Origin: Duganella sp. BJB476
Lineage (GTDB): Bacteria > Pseudomonadota > Gammaproteobacteria > Burkholderiales > Burkholderiaceae_D
Assembly: GCF_003416895.1 (NCBI RefSeq)
Contig: NZ_QVIO01000001.1
Coordinates: 744,001 to 808,000, forward strand
Reading direction: 5' to 3'
Length of the DNA stretch: 64,000 nt
This document shows positions 9,635 through 18,255 of this stretch, piece after piece. Numbering within the stretch: position 1 is the stretch's first letter; each line of letters starts with the position of its first letter. The notes below the pieces were generated by a model, which saw nothing but the letters and a program-made list of their open reading frames with translations, had not been told where the DNA came from and did not search any database. The position numbers and the translations under genes are program-made.

Positions 9635-10570
9635 TCAGCGTAGCCGGCCCGCGAGGTGAATCATGTCGTCGCCGCCGGCCAGCCGCAGCGCGCGCCAACC
9701 GTCGGCGTCGGCCTCCGACGCCAGCTGCACCGACAGCGCCTGGCCGGGCAGCGTGACCGGGCGCAGGAAGCGCACGTCGAGCTCGCGGAAGCTGCCCGGC
9801 GCCAGCGTTTCGTAGCTGCGCGCCAGGCTGCCGAAACCGTGCAGCACCTTGGCGCCGAAGATGGAGCGGCGCGCCAGCGGCCCGCACCAGTGGATCGGGT
9901 TGAAGTCGCCGGTGAGCAGCGAGAAGCGCAGGCCGTCGCTGGCGTCGGCGCGCCAGGTGCCGGCGGTCAGCCAGGCGGGATCGGGCGGCCGGGCCGGCGC
10001 GCTGCGGGCGGCGCGCGCGCCCGGCAGGCGCACGCGCATGTGCAGCCGCGTCTCCACCAGGCGCGCCTGCTGCGCGGTGCCGGTGACGACCGCCACGATG
10101 ATCCTGGCCCAGCCGTCCGCATGCGCGACCTGTTCGACCGCGGCGCTCAGCGTCAGCGGCGTGTCGCGCGGCAGCGGGCCATGCACCGCCATCGCAACGC
10201 CCTGGTTGATGATGCCGGTGAGCCGGTAGGGCAGCTGCATCAGCAACTCACTCACCAGCGGCAAGCTCCATTGCGACACCATGTGCGGCGGCAGTTGGCC
10301 GTCATAGCGTCCCGCCGCGCCGCACCAGCGGATGTAGTGTTCGACCAGTTGCGCCGGCGGCGCGGCGATGCGGCGCTGGAGCGGTGCGGTGCTGTGCGTT
10401 TGCAGCGACGGTGCATCCGGCGGCGTATCCAGCGGCGCATCCGGGGTGCGCGGCGCCTGGGGCGCCAGCAGGGTGCGGCCTGCGGCTTGCAGCAGCAGCC
10501 TGGCGGTGGCCCTGAGCATCGCGCCCTGGTGGCGCAGCAGGCCGTAGGGAATGGCGTCGGCCGCCGTCAT
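9635..10570 (-). CDS. MaoC-like hot-dog dehydratase/hydratase
   Basis: About 311 aa. The C-terminal half carries the MaoC/hydratase-2 signature: LTGDFNPIHW (catalytic Asp and His of the D-x-N-P-x-H motif) followed by FGAKVLHGF. The N-terminal half looks like a second, degenerate hot-dog domain, as in double hot-dog enoyl-CoA hydratases. The family hydrates trans-2-enoyl thioesters. Its ATG overlaps the stop of the serine hydrolase gene by 4 nt (10567-10570), so translation is coupled. Together with the desaturase, TonB receptor and hydrolase it forms a probable lipid-processing operon. The true substrate is unknown. Confidence 0.82.
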   Translation of the reverse strand: MTAADAIPYGLLRHQGAMLRATARLLLQAAGRTLLAPQAPRTPDAPLDTPPDAPSLQTHSTAPLQRRIAAPPAQLVEHYIRWCGAAGRYDGQLPPHMVSQWSLPLVSELLMQLPYRLTGIINQGVAMAVHGPLPRDTPLTLSAAVEQVAHADGWARIIVAVVTGTAQQARLVETRLHMRVRLPGARAARSAPARPPDPAWLTAGTWRADASDGLRFSLLTGDFNPIHWCGPLARRSIFGAKVLHGFGSLARSYETLAPGSFRELDVRFLRPVTLPGQALSVQLASEADADGWRALRLAGGDDMIHLAGRLR

Positions 10571-11955
10571 TCCAACGCCCTGATCACGGCGCTGAGCAAG
10601 GCCTGCGGCTGATAGTTCAGGCGATCCGGCGTCAGGCCCAGCCGCACCAGCACCAGCTGCTTCGACGGCACGATGGCGATGGTCTGGCCGTCATGGCCCT
10701 CCAGCCAGTAGGTATCGGCGGGAAGCTTGAACGAAGGGTCCGGGTCCTGTCCTTCCGGCGTGGCGCCGGACGGTCCCCAGCGCCATACCTGGCCCTGTCC
10801 ATACTGGCCGCCGGAGGCCGGCGCCACCTGCTGCATCGTGGTCACGAAGCCTTCCGGCAGCAGGCGCTTGCCTTGCCAGACACCGTCTTGCAGCAGGAAC
10901 TGGCCGAAGCGCGCCCAGTCCTGTGTGGTTGCATACATATAGCTGGAGCCGACCAGATTGCCGCGCGCGTCCGCCTCCATCACGGCGCTGCTCATGCCCA
11001 GCGGCTCGAACAGGCGCGCATGCGGCAGCGACAGCACGGCCGCCGATGTCGGCGCAGTGTTGGCGCCGGCCGCCGCGCGCTGCCAGATCCGCGACAGCAG
11101 CAGCGTGGTGCCGCTGGAGTAGTTGAAGGTGCTGCCGGCTTGCTGCACCAACGGCTGGGCGGCGGCGTAGGCCGCCATGTCCGGCTCCAGGTACAGCATG
11201 CGCGTGACGTCCGACACGTCGCCATAGCCTTCGTTGAATTGCAGGCCGCTGCTCATCGCCATCAGCTGCGCCAGCGTGATGGCCGCGCGCGGATCGCCGC
11301 TCGGCCAGAAGCCGCTTTGCTGCGGCGCCAGTTTGCCGTCGGCGATCAGGATGCCGACCAGCGCCGCGCTGACGGTCTTGGTCATCGACCAGCCCAGCAG
11401 CGGAGTGCCGGCGTGGAAGCCGGCGCCGTAGCGCTGCGCCACCAGGCGGCCATGGTGGATCACGGCCATGCCGCGCATTTCGGGACCGGCCAGCGCATCC
11501 TGCGCCAGCAAGGCCTGCACCGCCGGCACGGTCTCCGGCTGCGAGCCGGTCGGCCACGCCACATTGGCGGATGGCGCCCAGATCTTCAATGGCGAGAACC
11601 GGTACTGCGCGGCCTGAGTGACGTCGTTGTCCGGCACCACGGCGCAACCGGTGCCGGGCCGGTACACGGCCAAGCCCTTGCCGACAAAGCCCAGCAGGTC
11701 GGCACGCACCAGCTTTTGTTCCTGGTCGACGCGCACCTGCAGCAGCTTGAGGAGGGGATGGCCGGGCGCCTGCACGTCGTCGGCCAGCACGGCCTGCGCA
11801 TCGCGGCCGGCGATGAACACATTCGAGCACACCATCTTGGCGCCATAGCTGGCGCCCACCCGCAGCAGCTCGGGCGGATGCAGCGCCAGCGTCAGCACGG
11901 CGCCGCCCACCAGCAGCAGGGCTGCGGCGGCGGTGAGCTTGAGTATCCTCGCCAT
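10567..11955 (-). CDS. Serine hydrolase, beta-lactamase/class C-like fold
   Basis: About 462 aa with an N-terminal membrane anchor or uncleaved signal (residues 7-25). The beta-lactamase-family SxxK motif is SMTK (Ser190-Lys193) and the YxS motif is near Tyr279-Ser281. The arrangement resembles 6-aminohexanoate-dimer hydrolase/esterase EstB-type members rather than true AmpC, so an esterase or amidase role is more likely than antibiotic resistance. The start codon follows the stop of the TonB receptor gene with no gap (TAG then ATG), and the stop overlaps the next gene. It is probably periplasmic and may cleave an ester or amide in a compound taken up by the receptor (inference). Confidence 0.82.
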   Translation of the reverse strand: MARILKLTAAAALLLVGGAVLTLALHPPELLRVGASYGAKMVCSNVFIAGRDAQAVLADDVQAPGHPLLKLLQVRVDQEQKLVRADLLGFVGKGLAVYRPGTGCAVVPDNDVTQAAQYRFSPLKIWAPSANVAWPTGSQPETVPAVQALLAQDALAGPEMRGMAVIHHGRLVAQRYGAGFHAGTPLLGWSMTKTVSAALVGILIADGKLAPQQSGFWPSGDPRAAITLAQLMAMSSGLQFNEGYGDVSDVTRMLYLEPDMAAYAAAQPLVQQAGSTFNYSSGTTLLLSRIWQRAAAGANTAPTSAAVLSLPHARLFEPLGMSSAVMEADARGNLVGSSYMYATTQDWARFGQFLLQDGVWQGKRLLPEGFVTTMQQVAPASGGQYGQGQVWRWGPSGATPEGQDPDPSFKLPADTYWLEGHDGQTIAIVPSKQLVLVRLGLTPDRLNYQPQALLSAVIRALE

Positions 11956-14352
11956 CTACAGGCTGGCCCGGAATTCCACCGCGATCATGCGCGGCGGCAT
12001 GAGGTAGGCGTAAGGCGCGCCGTATTGCTCCGTTTGTCCGCCCAGGCTGGTGATGTAGCGCTGGTCGAACACATTGTTGACCAGCAGCGCCACGCCATAG
12101 CGCGAACTCGGGCTGTCCCAGCCCAGGCGCAGGTCGAACTTGCTGGTGGCCTTGCCCGTCTCAAGCTGCGCGGTGCTCAGGCACTGGAGCTTGGCGGTAT
12201 CGCTGTTGCAGCGCAGCGCGCTCGAATGCGTGCCCTGGAAATTCAGGCTGCTGCGGCCACCCAGCGTTTCCCAGTTGGCGTTCACGCCCGCCATCGCCGT
12301 CAGGCGCGGCGTGCCGACCGGCTGGCCGCCCAGGTCCAGCGTGACGTTGCCGGCGGCGTCGAGGCGCTGGTAGCGGGTGTAGGTCTGGTCGATATATTCC
12401 ATGCCGCCGAACACCGTCACGCGCGGCGTGATGCGCATGCGGCCATCCAGGTCCAGGCCGTGCGCCTTCTGGTCGCTGGACACCACGTTATAGGTCGGCA
12501 CCGTGCCCACGCTGTACAGCTGGATGTCCTGCAGGTTCTTGAACTTGTAGGCGAACAGCGAAGCGTTGACGGTGGCGCGCAGCTCGGGGAAGGCCAGCTT
12601 CACGCCGGCTTCGAAGTTGGTCATCTTCTCGGGCGCGAAGCTGGGGTCCTTGCCGGTGTTGGTCGGCGAGGCCGGATTCGGCGGCGTGAAGATGTTGAAG
12701 CCGCCGGCCTGGTAGCCGCGCGCGATGGAGGTGAACAGCAGCGTATCCTTGTTCAGCTTATGGTCCAGCACCAGGCGCGGGCTCCAGTCGGTCCAGTCCT
12801 TCTCGCGCGTGACGGGCGACGACGCCAGCTGCGCCGCCGTGCTGAAGATGACGTTGGACGGGAAGGCCGAAGCATCCAGTCCCGCCAGCGGGCCAAAGCT
12901 GTTGAGGAAGTTGTCCAGTTGCGGCGACACGCGGCCCGGCACGTACCAGGTCATCTGCTTGTTATCCCGCGTGTAGCGCAGGCCGGCGGTGACGTTGGTG
13001 GATGGCGTCACATGCCAGATGGTGTCGCCGTAGATCGAGACCGATTTGGTCTTGACGTCGCTGTAGTGCGTTTCGTCCCAGCTGAACACCGTGTTCGGGC
13101 CGATGCCCGGCAAACCCGCCGCACCGAGGCCGCCGAACAGCATGGCGAAATTCGGCTGGCCGCCGGCGAACTGGCTCAGCGTGTCCAGCGTGCCGGTGGT
13201 GACGAAGGCGCCGGCGTTCTGGTGCTCGTTGTTGTGGTAGAAGCTCAGGCCCGCGATCCAGTCCAGCTGATCGGTTTTGCCGGACAGCTTGAACTCCTGC
13301 TGGAAGCTGTGGGCGCGCTTGGCGTCCAGCGTGGTCAGGTACAGGTCGGGGCGGGCGCCGCCGTCGTTGTCGGTGATGTTGTGGGTGTTGAAGCGGCGGT
13401 AGGCGGTGGTGGAGCTGAAGTTCATGCCGGCCAGCGGCGTTTCGAAGCGCAGCGTGGCGCCGTCGAACATCCGTCCCTCGGTGCCCTGGTCGTCGTTCTG
13501 CAGCGGCGCCTTGAAGGGATCGACGAAGTTGGCGGTGTAGGCCGCGTCATAGACGCCGGTGTAGCCGCCCAGCGGCAGCCGTGGATCCTTGATGACGCCG
13601 AAAGCCGGGCGGCCATACTGCTCCATGTTCTCGTGCTCCCATGCGAACACCAGCTTGGCGGCGTCGAAGTCCTTGCGCAGCGTCAGGCGGGTGGCCCAGT
13701 CCTTGTCGCCGCCGGATTTTTTTCCGGTGGCGGTGTTGTCGACCCAGCCCTCGCTGCCCGAGCGTACCGCCACCAGGCGCGCGGCGAAGCTGTCGCTGAT
13801 CGGGAGGTTCATCATGACGTCGGCATTGGCGCGGCCGTATTTGCCCAGCTTCATATGGCCGGCGGCGTCGAGCTCCTTGCCCGGTTCATTGGTGGTGATG
13901 GCGATGGCGCCGGCCGCGCTGTTACGGCCGAACAGCGTGCCCTGCGGACCCTTGACCACTTCGATGCGCTGGACGTCGATGAAGTTCATCAGCGCGCCGC
14001 CGGTCTTGCCGGTGTAGACGCCGTCGACATAGATGCCCACCGGCGAATCTGTGGCGATGCCGAAGTCGCCCGTCTGCACGCCGCGTATGCCGAAGCCGGG
14101 CTGGGTCGGTTCGTTCGCATCCACCACCAGGCCGGGAACGTAGCCGTTCAAATCGCCCAGGTCCTTGGCGCCGATGGCGTCGAGGTCTTTGGCGGTCAGT
14201 ACCTGGATGGTCATCGGCACGTCCTGCACGAACTGCTTGCGGGACTGGGCGGTGACCACTACCGACTGGATTTCGTCGGCCGCCCACGCGGGCGGCACGA
14301 AGAAGGCTGCGGCCAGGCTGGCGGAAATTACGGTGCGGGCAGGGATGCTCAT
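11956..14352 (-). CDS. TonB-dependent outer-membrane receptor
   Basis: About 798 aa. The ATG at 14352 is chosen because GGAGG lies 6 nt upstream and a clean signal peptide results (ending PPAWAADE). The plug domain shows VGIYVDGVY and the conserved RIEVVKGPQGTLFGRN strand; the barrel ends in an aromatic-rich C-terminus. It resembles the sphingomonad/caulobacter type receptors used for complex organics rather than a classical siderophore receptor, but this is only an impression. The start overlaps the desaturase stop by 4 nt and the stop abuts the hydrolase start, tying it into a four-gene operon. Confidence 0.92.
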   Translation of the reverse strand: MSIPARTVISASLAAAFFVPPAWAADEIQSVVVTAQSRKQFVQDVPMTIQVLTAKDLDAIGAKDLGDLNGYVPGLVVDANEPTQPGFGIRGVQTGDFGIATDSPVGIYVDGVYTGKTGGALMNFIDVQRIEVVKGPQGTLFGRNSAAGAIAITTNEPGKELDAAGHMKLGKYGRANADVMMNLPISDSFAARLVAVRSGSEGWVDNTATGKKSGGDKDWATRLTLRKDFDAAKLVFAWEHENMEQYGRPAFGVIKDPRLPLGGYTGVYDAAYTANFVDPFKAPLQNDDQGTEGRMFDGATLRFETPLAGMNFSSTTAYRRFNTHNITDNDGGARPDLYLTTLDAKRAHSFQQEFKLSGKTDQLDWIAGLSFYHNNEHQNAGAFVTTGTLDTLSQFAGGQPNFAMLFGGLGAAGLPGIGPNTVFSWDETHYSDVKTKSVSIYGDTIWHVTPSTNVTAGLRYTRDNKQMTWYVPGRVSPQLDNFLNSFGPLAGLDASAFPSNVIFSTAAQLASSPVTREKDWTDWSPRLVLDHKLNKDTLLFTSIARGYQAGGFNIFTPPNPASPTNTGKDPSFAPEKMTNFEAGVKLAFPELRATVNASLFAYKFKNLQDIQLYSVGTVPTYNVVSSDQKAHGLDLDGRMRITPRVTVFGGMEYIDQTYTRYQRLDAAGNVTLDLGGQPVGTPRLTAMAGVNANWETLGGRSSLNFQGTHSSALRCNSDTAKLQCLSTAQLETGKATSKFDLRLGWDSPSSRYGVALLVNNVFDQRYITSLGGQTEQYGAPYAYLMPPRMIAVEFRASL

Positions 14353-15569
14353 GTCGTCCTCCATTGGAAAGTTTTTATATTCTTGTCCAGCCAAACTACA
14401 GCAATCACCATGACGACCGGGATCGTCACCTTTAAAACCATCGGCGCTACGTAACCGAACCACTGCGGCAGCAGCGCGAACGCCAGCCCCAATCCCAACG
14501 CGCGCGCCTGTTCCGCGCGCTGCGCCCACCGGCGGCCTTCCAGCAGCGCCCCCAGCGACAGGGTACTGGCGACGACCACGCCCGCATACAGCAGCAACTG
14601 CGGCTGCGCCAGCGTAGGCGCGATCGCGATCAGGTGCGATACGCAGGGCACGAGCAAGGCGAATTGCAGCATGGCGTACAGGGCGGCGGCCGGCGGCGTG
14701 GCGGGGCGATAGTGCGTGAACAGGGTGGCGTCAAAGTGGCCGAGCGGCTCGCCGGTCCAGCCGCCGGGTGGCCCGAACCACACATGCAGCTTGCCGCGCC
14801 AGCCGCGAACGCTGCGCGACGCGCGCCACAAATCGGCATAGTAATGCAGGTTGGCCCAGGCGGGATTGAGGCTGCGCAGCGGCGTGCGCACACCGTAGAT
14901 AATGCGTTCGTCCGCGCGCTCGTCGGCGTAGGTGCCGAACATGCGGTCGAACAGGATCAGGATGCCGCCGTAGTTGCGATCGATGCAGTAGTCGTTCTGG
15001 CCGTGGTGCACCCGGTGGTTGGATGGGGTGACGAACACCCGGTCCAGCCATCCGAGGCGGCCGACCATTTCGGTGTGCACCCAGTACTGGTACAGCAGGT
15101 CGATCAGCCCGACGCCGACCAATACCAGCGGCGGCACGCCGGCCAGCGCCATCGGCAGGTAGAACAGCCAGCCCAGCACCCAGCCGCTGGAGGTCTGGCG
15201 CAGCGCGGTGGAGAGGTTGTAGAACTCGGACGAGTGGTGCACCACGTGCGCGGCCCACATCACGCCGACCTCGTGGCCCAGGCGATGCGTCCAGTAGTAG
15301 CAGAAATCGTAGGCCAGCAGTGCGCCCAGCCACACCCACACGCTGTTGGCCGGCAGCGAGGCGAAACGCCAGTGATCGTAGACGGCGGTGTAAATGCCCA
15401 GCATCGCCAGCTTGACGAACAGGCCGACCACCTGGCTCACCATGCCGAGGTGCAGGCTGGTGAGGGCGTCGGCGGTATCGTATGCGGCCGCTCCACGGCG
15501 ATGCGCTATCCATGCTTCGAGCAGGATGGTCAGCATGAAAACGGGAATGGCGAAGACGATAGGATTCAC
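14349..15569 (-). CDS. Sterol desaturase/fatty acid hydroxylase family di-iron membrane oxygenase
   Basis: About 406 aa with several membrane segments at both ends. The di-iron histidine clusters are all present: HRLGH, HVVHH and HRVHH, in the order and spacing of the sterol desaturase/fatty acid hydroxylase superfamily, plus an additional HTEMVG His between clusters. The C-terminal 130 residues form an extra membrane region. The start is GTG at 15569; no upstream ATG exists in frame. It is the first gene of the desaturase-receptor-hydrolase-MaoC operon. Candidate substrates are sterols, fatty acids, ether lipids or carotenoids; the sequence does not decide. Confidence 0.87.
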   Translation of the reverse strand: MNPIVFAIPVFMLTILLEAWIAHRRGAAAYDTADALTSLHLGMVSQVVGLFVKLAMLGIYTAVYDHWRFASLPANSVWVWLGALLAYDFCYYWTHRLGHEVGVMWAAHVVHHSSEFYNLSTALRQTSSGWVLGWLFYLPMALAGVPPLVLVGVGLIDLLYQYWVHTEMVGRLGWLDRVFVTPSNHRVHHGQNDYCIDRNYGGILILFDRMFGTYADERADERIIYGVRTPLRSLNPAWANLHYYADLWRASRSVRGWRGKLHVWFGPPGGWTGEPLGHFDATLFTHYRPATPPAAALYAMLQFALLVPCVSHLIAIAPTLAQPQLLLYAGVVVASTLSLGALLEGRRWAQRAEQARALGLGLAFALLPQWFGYVAPMVLKVTIPVVMVIAVVWLDKNIKTFQWRTT

Positions 15570-15580
15570 TTCGGGCCGGG

Positions 15581-15600
15581 ATCGTTTAGGTCCAAACGAT
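15581..15600. promoter_or_regulatory. 20-bp palindrome upstream of the desaturase operon
   Basis: Perfect inverted repeat of 7-bp arms, ATCGTTT and AAACGAT, around AGGTCC, placed 12-31 nt upstream of the desaturase GTG. Size and shape fit a dimeric repressor site of TetR type. No matching regulator gene is adjacent, so this is inference. Confidence 0.45.
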
Positions 15601-15686
15601 TATGCCTATATCCATGCAAGATACACAAGAATTAACGGCAATGTTGAGGCTTGTGAAACACAAACAGGTCAGATTTACATTGATAG

Positions 15687-16220
15687 TTAATCCAGTTGCA
15701 GCCGGGGCTTGCCGGCCATGAGCGCGACCGCGCCGGCGACGACGCCGAGCAGGTGCGCCTGCCATGCGACCACCACGTCGGCCGGCAGGTCGGACCAGCC
15801 AAGCTGTTGGCCAAGACCGGCGCCGGCGGCTTCGGCGCAGATCTTGGCCAGCAGCGTAGCGGCCATCAGCAGCAAGGCGGCGCGCGTGGAGCGCGCGGCG
15901 CGTGGCCACAATGCGCCGCCGGCCATCACCACCAGCATCGCGGCGATGCCGGATGCGCCGCGGTAGTACAGGCAGTGCGGCGCGAGCAACAGCATGCCCA
16001 GCGAGATGAACGGCGCGCCCAGGCCCAGTGCGGCCAGCAGGCGACGCATGCCGGCGGCCGGCGATGCGCTCAGGTGCACTACGATCACGGCGGCCGCCAG
16101 CACCACGGCGAAGTCGATCAGCGCGTGCCGCATGGAGTAGTGGACCAGGTGCCCGGTCCATAGCCGCCATAGCTGGCCGGCCAGCAGGGCATGGCGGTCG
16201 AATTCCAGCAGCTCAGGCAC
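15687..16220 (-). CDS. rrtA: Rhombosortase (rhomboid-family intramembrane serine protease)
   Basis: About 177 aa, six short membrane segments. It has the rhombosortase hallmarks: LWTGHLVHYSMRHALID near the N-terminus, the serine motif GASG (in YYRGASGI) and a late catalytic His in WQAHLLGV. Rhombosortases are known to cleave proteins with a GlyGly-CTERM tail so that they can be exported or surface-attached. The gene overlaps by 8 nt the end of the upstream lipoprotein gene, whose product carries exactly such a tail, which strongly supports the call. It is about half the length of ordinary GlpG-like rhomboids with cytosolic domains, as expected for this subfamily. Confidence 0.9.
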   Translation of the reverse strand: MPELLEFDRHALLAGQLWRLWTGHLVHYSMRHALIDFAVVLAAAVIVVHLSASPAAGMRRLLAALGLGAPFISLGMLLLAPHCLYYRGASGIAAMLVVMAGGALWPRAARSTRAALLLMAATLLAKICAEAAGAGLGQQLGWSDLPADVVVAWQAHLLGVVAGAVALMAGKPRLQLD

Positions 16221-17043
16221 GGCGTCCCAGTCGCCACGCCAGGCCCGCCAGCAGCGCCACCAGCGCCAGGCCTAGCCAGTCCATCGCGCCGCCGCCCTTG
16301 TAGCCTTCCTTGTTTTCCACCTGGTAGTTGGCGTCGTGCTTGATGCGTTCGCGGAAGTTGTCCAGCTCCGCTTGCAGGTTGGGCACCAGCTGGTCGACGG
16401 CGGCGTTGTAGCCCTCGGCCTGCGCGGCGCGCGATTTTTCGCTGAAGCCGGCCCAGCTGGCGCTGCCTTTGACCTGGCTGGTGCCCGGCGCGCGGAACAG
16501 CAGCTTGTGGCTGCGAACGTCGAACACCGAGGCATCCAGCATGGTCTGCACGTCGTACTGGTCGCCGTGGACGACGTAGGCGCCGATGATGGTCCAATAC
16601 AGCATCGACAGCGCGTTGGAATCGTTGAACTGCACCTGGTCGTAGGAGAGCAGGGCCACTACTTCAACGTCGAACATGCGCCCCACTTGCTCAAGATTGG
16701 TGAAGCCGCCCCTGGCGCGCATGTACTGGGTTGGGATGATTTCGATCTTGCCGATGTAGGGAGGCCTGGAGAAGGAATCGCGCACGCGCTCCAGCAGTTT
16801 CATGCGCGTGGCCTCCGACGTTCCGTTGCCCCAGCCTGCGCCGGGCACGAAGGCGATGCCGACCTTTACCGGCGGCCGCAAGCGCGTGACCGTGGGTGTC
16901 ATGGCCGGCGGTTCCTTGGCGTCGGGGTAGAGGTAATCGACGATGCTGCCGGTCTGTTTGATACTGCGGCTGTAGCTCATGGAAGCGCAGCTGGACAGCA
17001 AAGCCGCCACCAGCGCAATGGCAAGGATATTCAGGATACGCAT
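16213..17043 (-). CDS. Rhombotarget lipoprotein with GlyGly-CTERM sorting tail
   Basis: About 276 aa. The N-terminus is a lipoprotein signal with lipobox LSSC (MRILNILAIALVAALLSSC). The C-terminus has a Gly-Gly-Gly motif followed by one hydrophobic helix and a basic end (GGGAMDWLGLALVALLAG, then RLGRRA), the classic rhombosortase target. Such proteins are typically encoded beside rhombosortase, as here with an 8-nt overlap. The central domain contains a conserved-looking stretch with PGAGWGNGTSEATRMKLLER and no catalytic motif I can identify. The mature protein is probably lipidated at one end and cleaved at the other. Its biochemical role is unknown. Confidence 0.88.
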   Translation of the reverse strand: MRILNILAIALVAALLSSCASMSYSRSIKQTGSIVDYLYPDAKEPPAMTPTVTRLRPPVKVGIAFVPGAGWGNGTSEATRMKLLERVRDSFSRPPYIGKIEIIPTQYMRARGGFTNLEQVGRMFDVEVVALLSYDQVQFNDSNALSMLYWTIIGAYVVHGDQYDVQTMLDASVFDVRSHKLLFRAPGTSQVKGSASWAGFSEKSRAAQAEGYNAAVDQLVPNLQAELDNFRERIKHDANYQVENKEGYKGGGAMDWLGLALVALLAGLAWRLGRRA

Positions 17044-17112
17044 GTGGATTCTCCGGTGGTTGCGGATTATGCGTTCCTGAATCCCGTGTGTGAAAGCACT
17101 GCGGCCCGAGTA

Positions 17113-17625
17113 CTAGCGGATGCTACAGGCGGTATCGTCGCAGTGCACTTCCGGCTGCGCGGTCGTTTCGGCGAGCAGGCGGCCGATCAGCGCACCGACC
17201 TGCATGTCGTCGGCGCGGCCGAAGTGGTTCAGCCGCAAGCACCCCTGGCGATCGATCAGCAGCAGCGTCGGCGTCCCGCGCAGCTGGTACTGTTCCATCG
17301 TCAGCGGAATGGCGCCGCGCGGCGCCGTCTGGTCTATCGCCACCGGAAACTGGATGCGGTATTCGTGCACAAAGGCTTCCAGCGCCTTCGCCGTCATGAC
17401 GTCGTGATGCTCGAACACGGAATGCAGTCCGATCACGGCGACGTCCTGTTCGTCGAAAGTGCTGCGTATCGTTTTGGCCTGCGGGATGCCGTGTGAAACG
17501 CAGCCGGGACACAGCATCTGGAAGGCGTAGACGGCGGCGACCTTGCCGCGCAGCTGCCTTAACGACAGCGGCTGCGTGGTGTTGAGCCAGGCCGTAACCT
17601 GGAGTTCGGGGGCGATAGCGTGCAT
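17113..17625 (-). CDS. Redoxin/TlpA-like thioredoxin-fold protein
   Basis: About 170 aa. Thioredoxin-fold protein with redox motif CPGC in the sequence FQMLCPGCVSHG and the cis-Pro loop GTPTLLL, as in TlpA/peroxiredoxin-like proteins. It has no signal peptide, so it is probably cytoplasmic. The C-terminus contains two more Cys (HCDDTACS). The start has AAGGAG 7 nt upstream. It lies 9 nt downstream of the AhpD-like gene, so the two form an operon that a MarR-type repressor probably controls through the operator at 18223-18237. Likely role: thiol-based peroxide or electrophile defence (inference). Confidence 0.82.
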   Translation of the reverse strand: MHAIAPELQVTAWLNTTQPLSLRQLRGKVAAVYAFQMLCPGCVSHGIPQAKTIRSTFDEQDVAVIGLHSVFEHHDVMTAKALEAFVHEYRIQFPVAIDQTAPRGAIPLTMEQYQLRGTPTLLLIDRQGCLRLNHFGRADDMQVGALIGRLLAETTAQPEVHCDDTACSIR

Positions 17626-17634
17626 GGCTGCTCC

Positions 17635-18177
17635 TTATTTGGCGCGCAGTTTCACCGCAGGGAAGTCGACCGGAACCTTGAAGGCGACGTTGACGTAGTT
17701 GGTGAACAGGTTCAGCGCCACATGGGCCATGATCTCGACGATGGCTTCATCGTTGAAGCCGACGACGCGCAGCGCTTCCACATCCTCATTGTCGATCTGC
17801 GCGCGATTGCTGACGACGGCGATGGCGAAACGCAGTGCGGCGGCGGTCTTCGGCTCGCTGGACTGGCCGGCTTGTGCTGCGCTCATCTCTTCGCTGCTGG
17901 CGCCGGCCTTGCGGCCCAGGGCCGTGTGAGCGGCCAGGCAGTAGTCGCAGGCATTGCGGTCGGCGATGGCGACGGCGATCTGCTCGCCGAGTTTTGCGTC
18001 GATCACGCCGCCGCCAAGGGCGCCGAACGAGCCCCACATGCTCTTCAACGCGGCGGTCGAATTGGCGACGGCCTTGAACATATTCGGCGTGGCGCCGAAC
18101 GCGCCGTGGATTTGCGCCAGCAGCTGTTGGCGTTCGCCGGTGGTGTCGGCAGGAGTGACGAGGGGGATGCGGTTCAT
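17635..18177 (-). CDS. Carboxymuconolactone decarboxylase/AhpD-like alkylhydroperoxidase
   Basis: About 180 aa. It carries the CMD/AhpD catalytic region: a CxxC pair in NACDYCLAAHTALGRK, with the downstream His, as in AhpD-type peroxidases and not in true carboxymuconolactone decarboxylases that lack the Cys pair. The ATG at 18177 is chosen because AAAGGAAA lies just upstream; a TTG 15 nt further up is unlikely. The upstream gap holds a 14-base operator-like repeat also found in front of marR. Reduction of organic peroxides is the most likely activity. Confidence 0.86.
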   Translation of the reverse strand: MNRIPLVTPADTTGERQQLLAQIHGAFGATPNMFKAVANSTAALKSMWGSFGALGGGVIDAKLGEQIAVAIADRNACDYCLAAHTALGRKAGASSEEMSAAQAGQSSEPKTAAALRFAIAVVSNRAQIDNEDVEALRVVGFNDEAIVEIMAHVALNLFTNYVNVAFKVPVDFPAVKLRAK

Positions 18178-18222
18178 GGTATTTCCTTTCAAGGTTAAAA
18201 AAGTACTGCGGTTAAAAACAAG

Positions 18223-18237
18223 TAGGACTCCTAACTA
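18223..18237. promoter_or_regulatory. Operator-like repeat upstream of the AhpD-like operon
   Basis: The 11-bp palindrome TAGGACTCCTA (18223-18233) is part of the 14-base sequence AGGACTCCTAACTA (18224-18237). The same 14 bases recur at 18944-18957 upstream of marR. On the minus strand it sits directly upstream of a TTGTTT element. It is probably bound by the MarR product. Confidence 0.6.
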
Positions 18238-18255
18238 TTGTGGTCAAAAAAAATC

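Noticed and set aside
10567..11955. AmpC-type resistance beta-lactamase
   Set aside because: SxxK and YxS motifs fit the wider serine hydrolase family; a membrane-anchored N-terminus, long insert and operon with lipid-type genes argue for an esterase or amidase instead.
10693..14454. A 1253-codon open frame antisense to the serine hydrolase and TonB receptor genes
   Set aside because: Shadow of GC-rich coding on the other strand; no motif.
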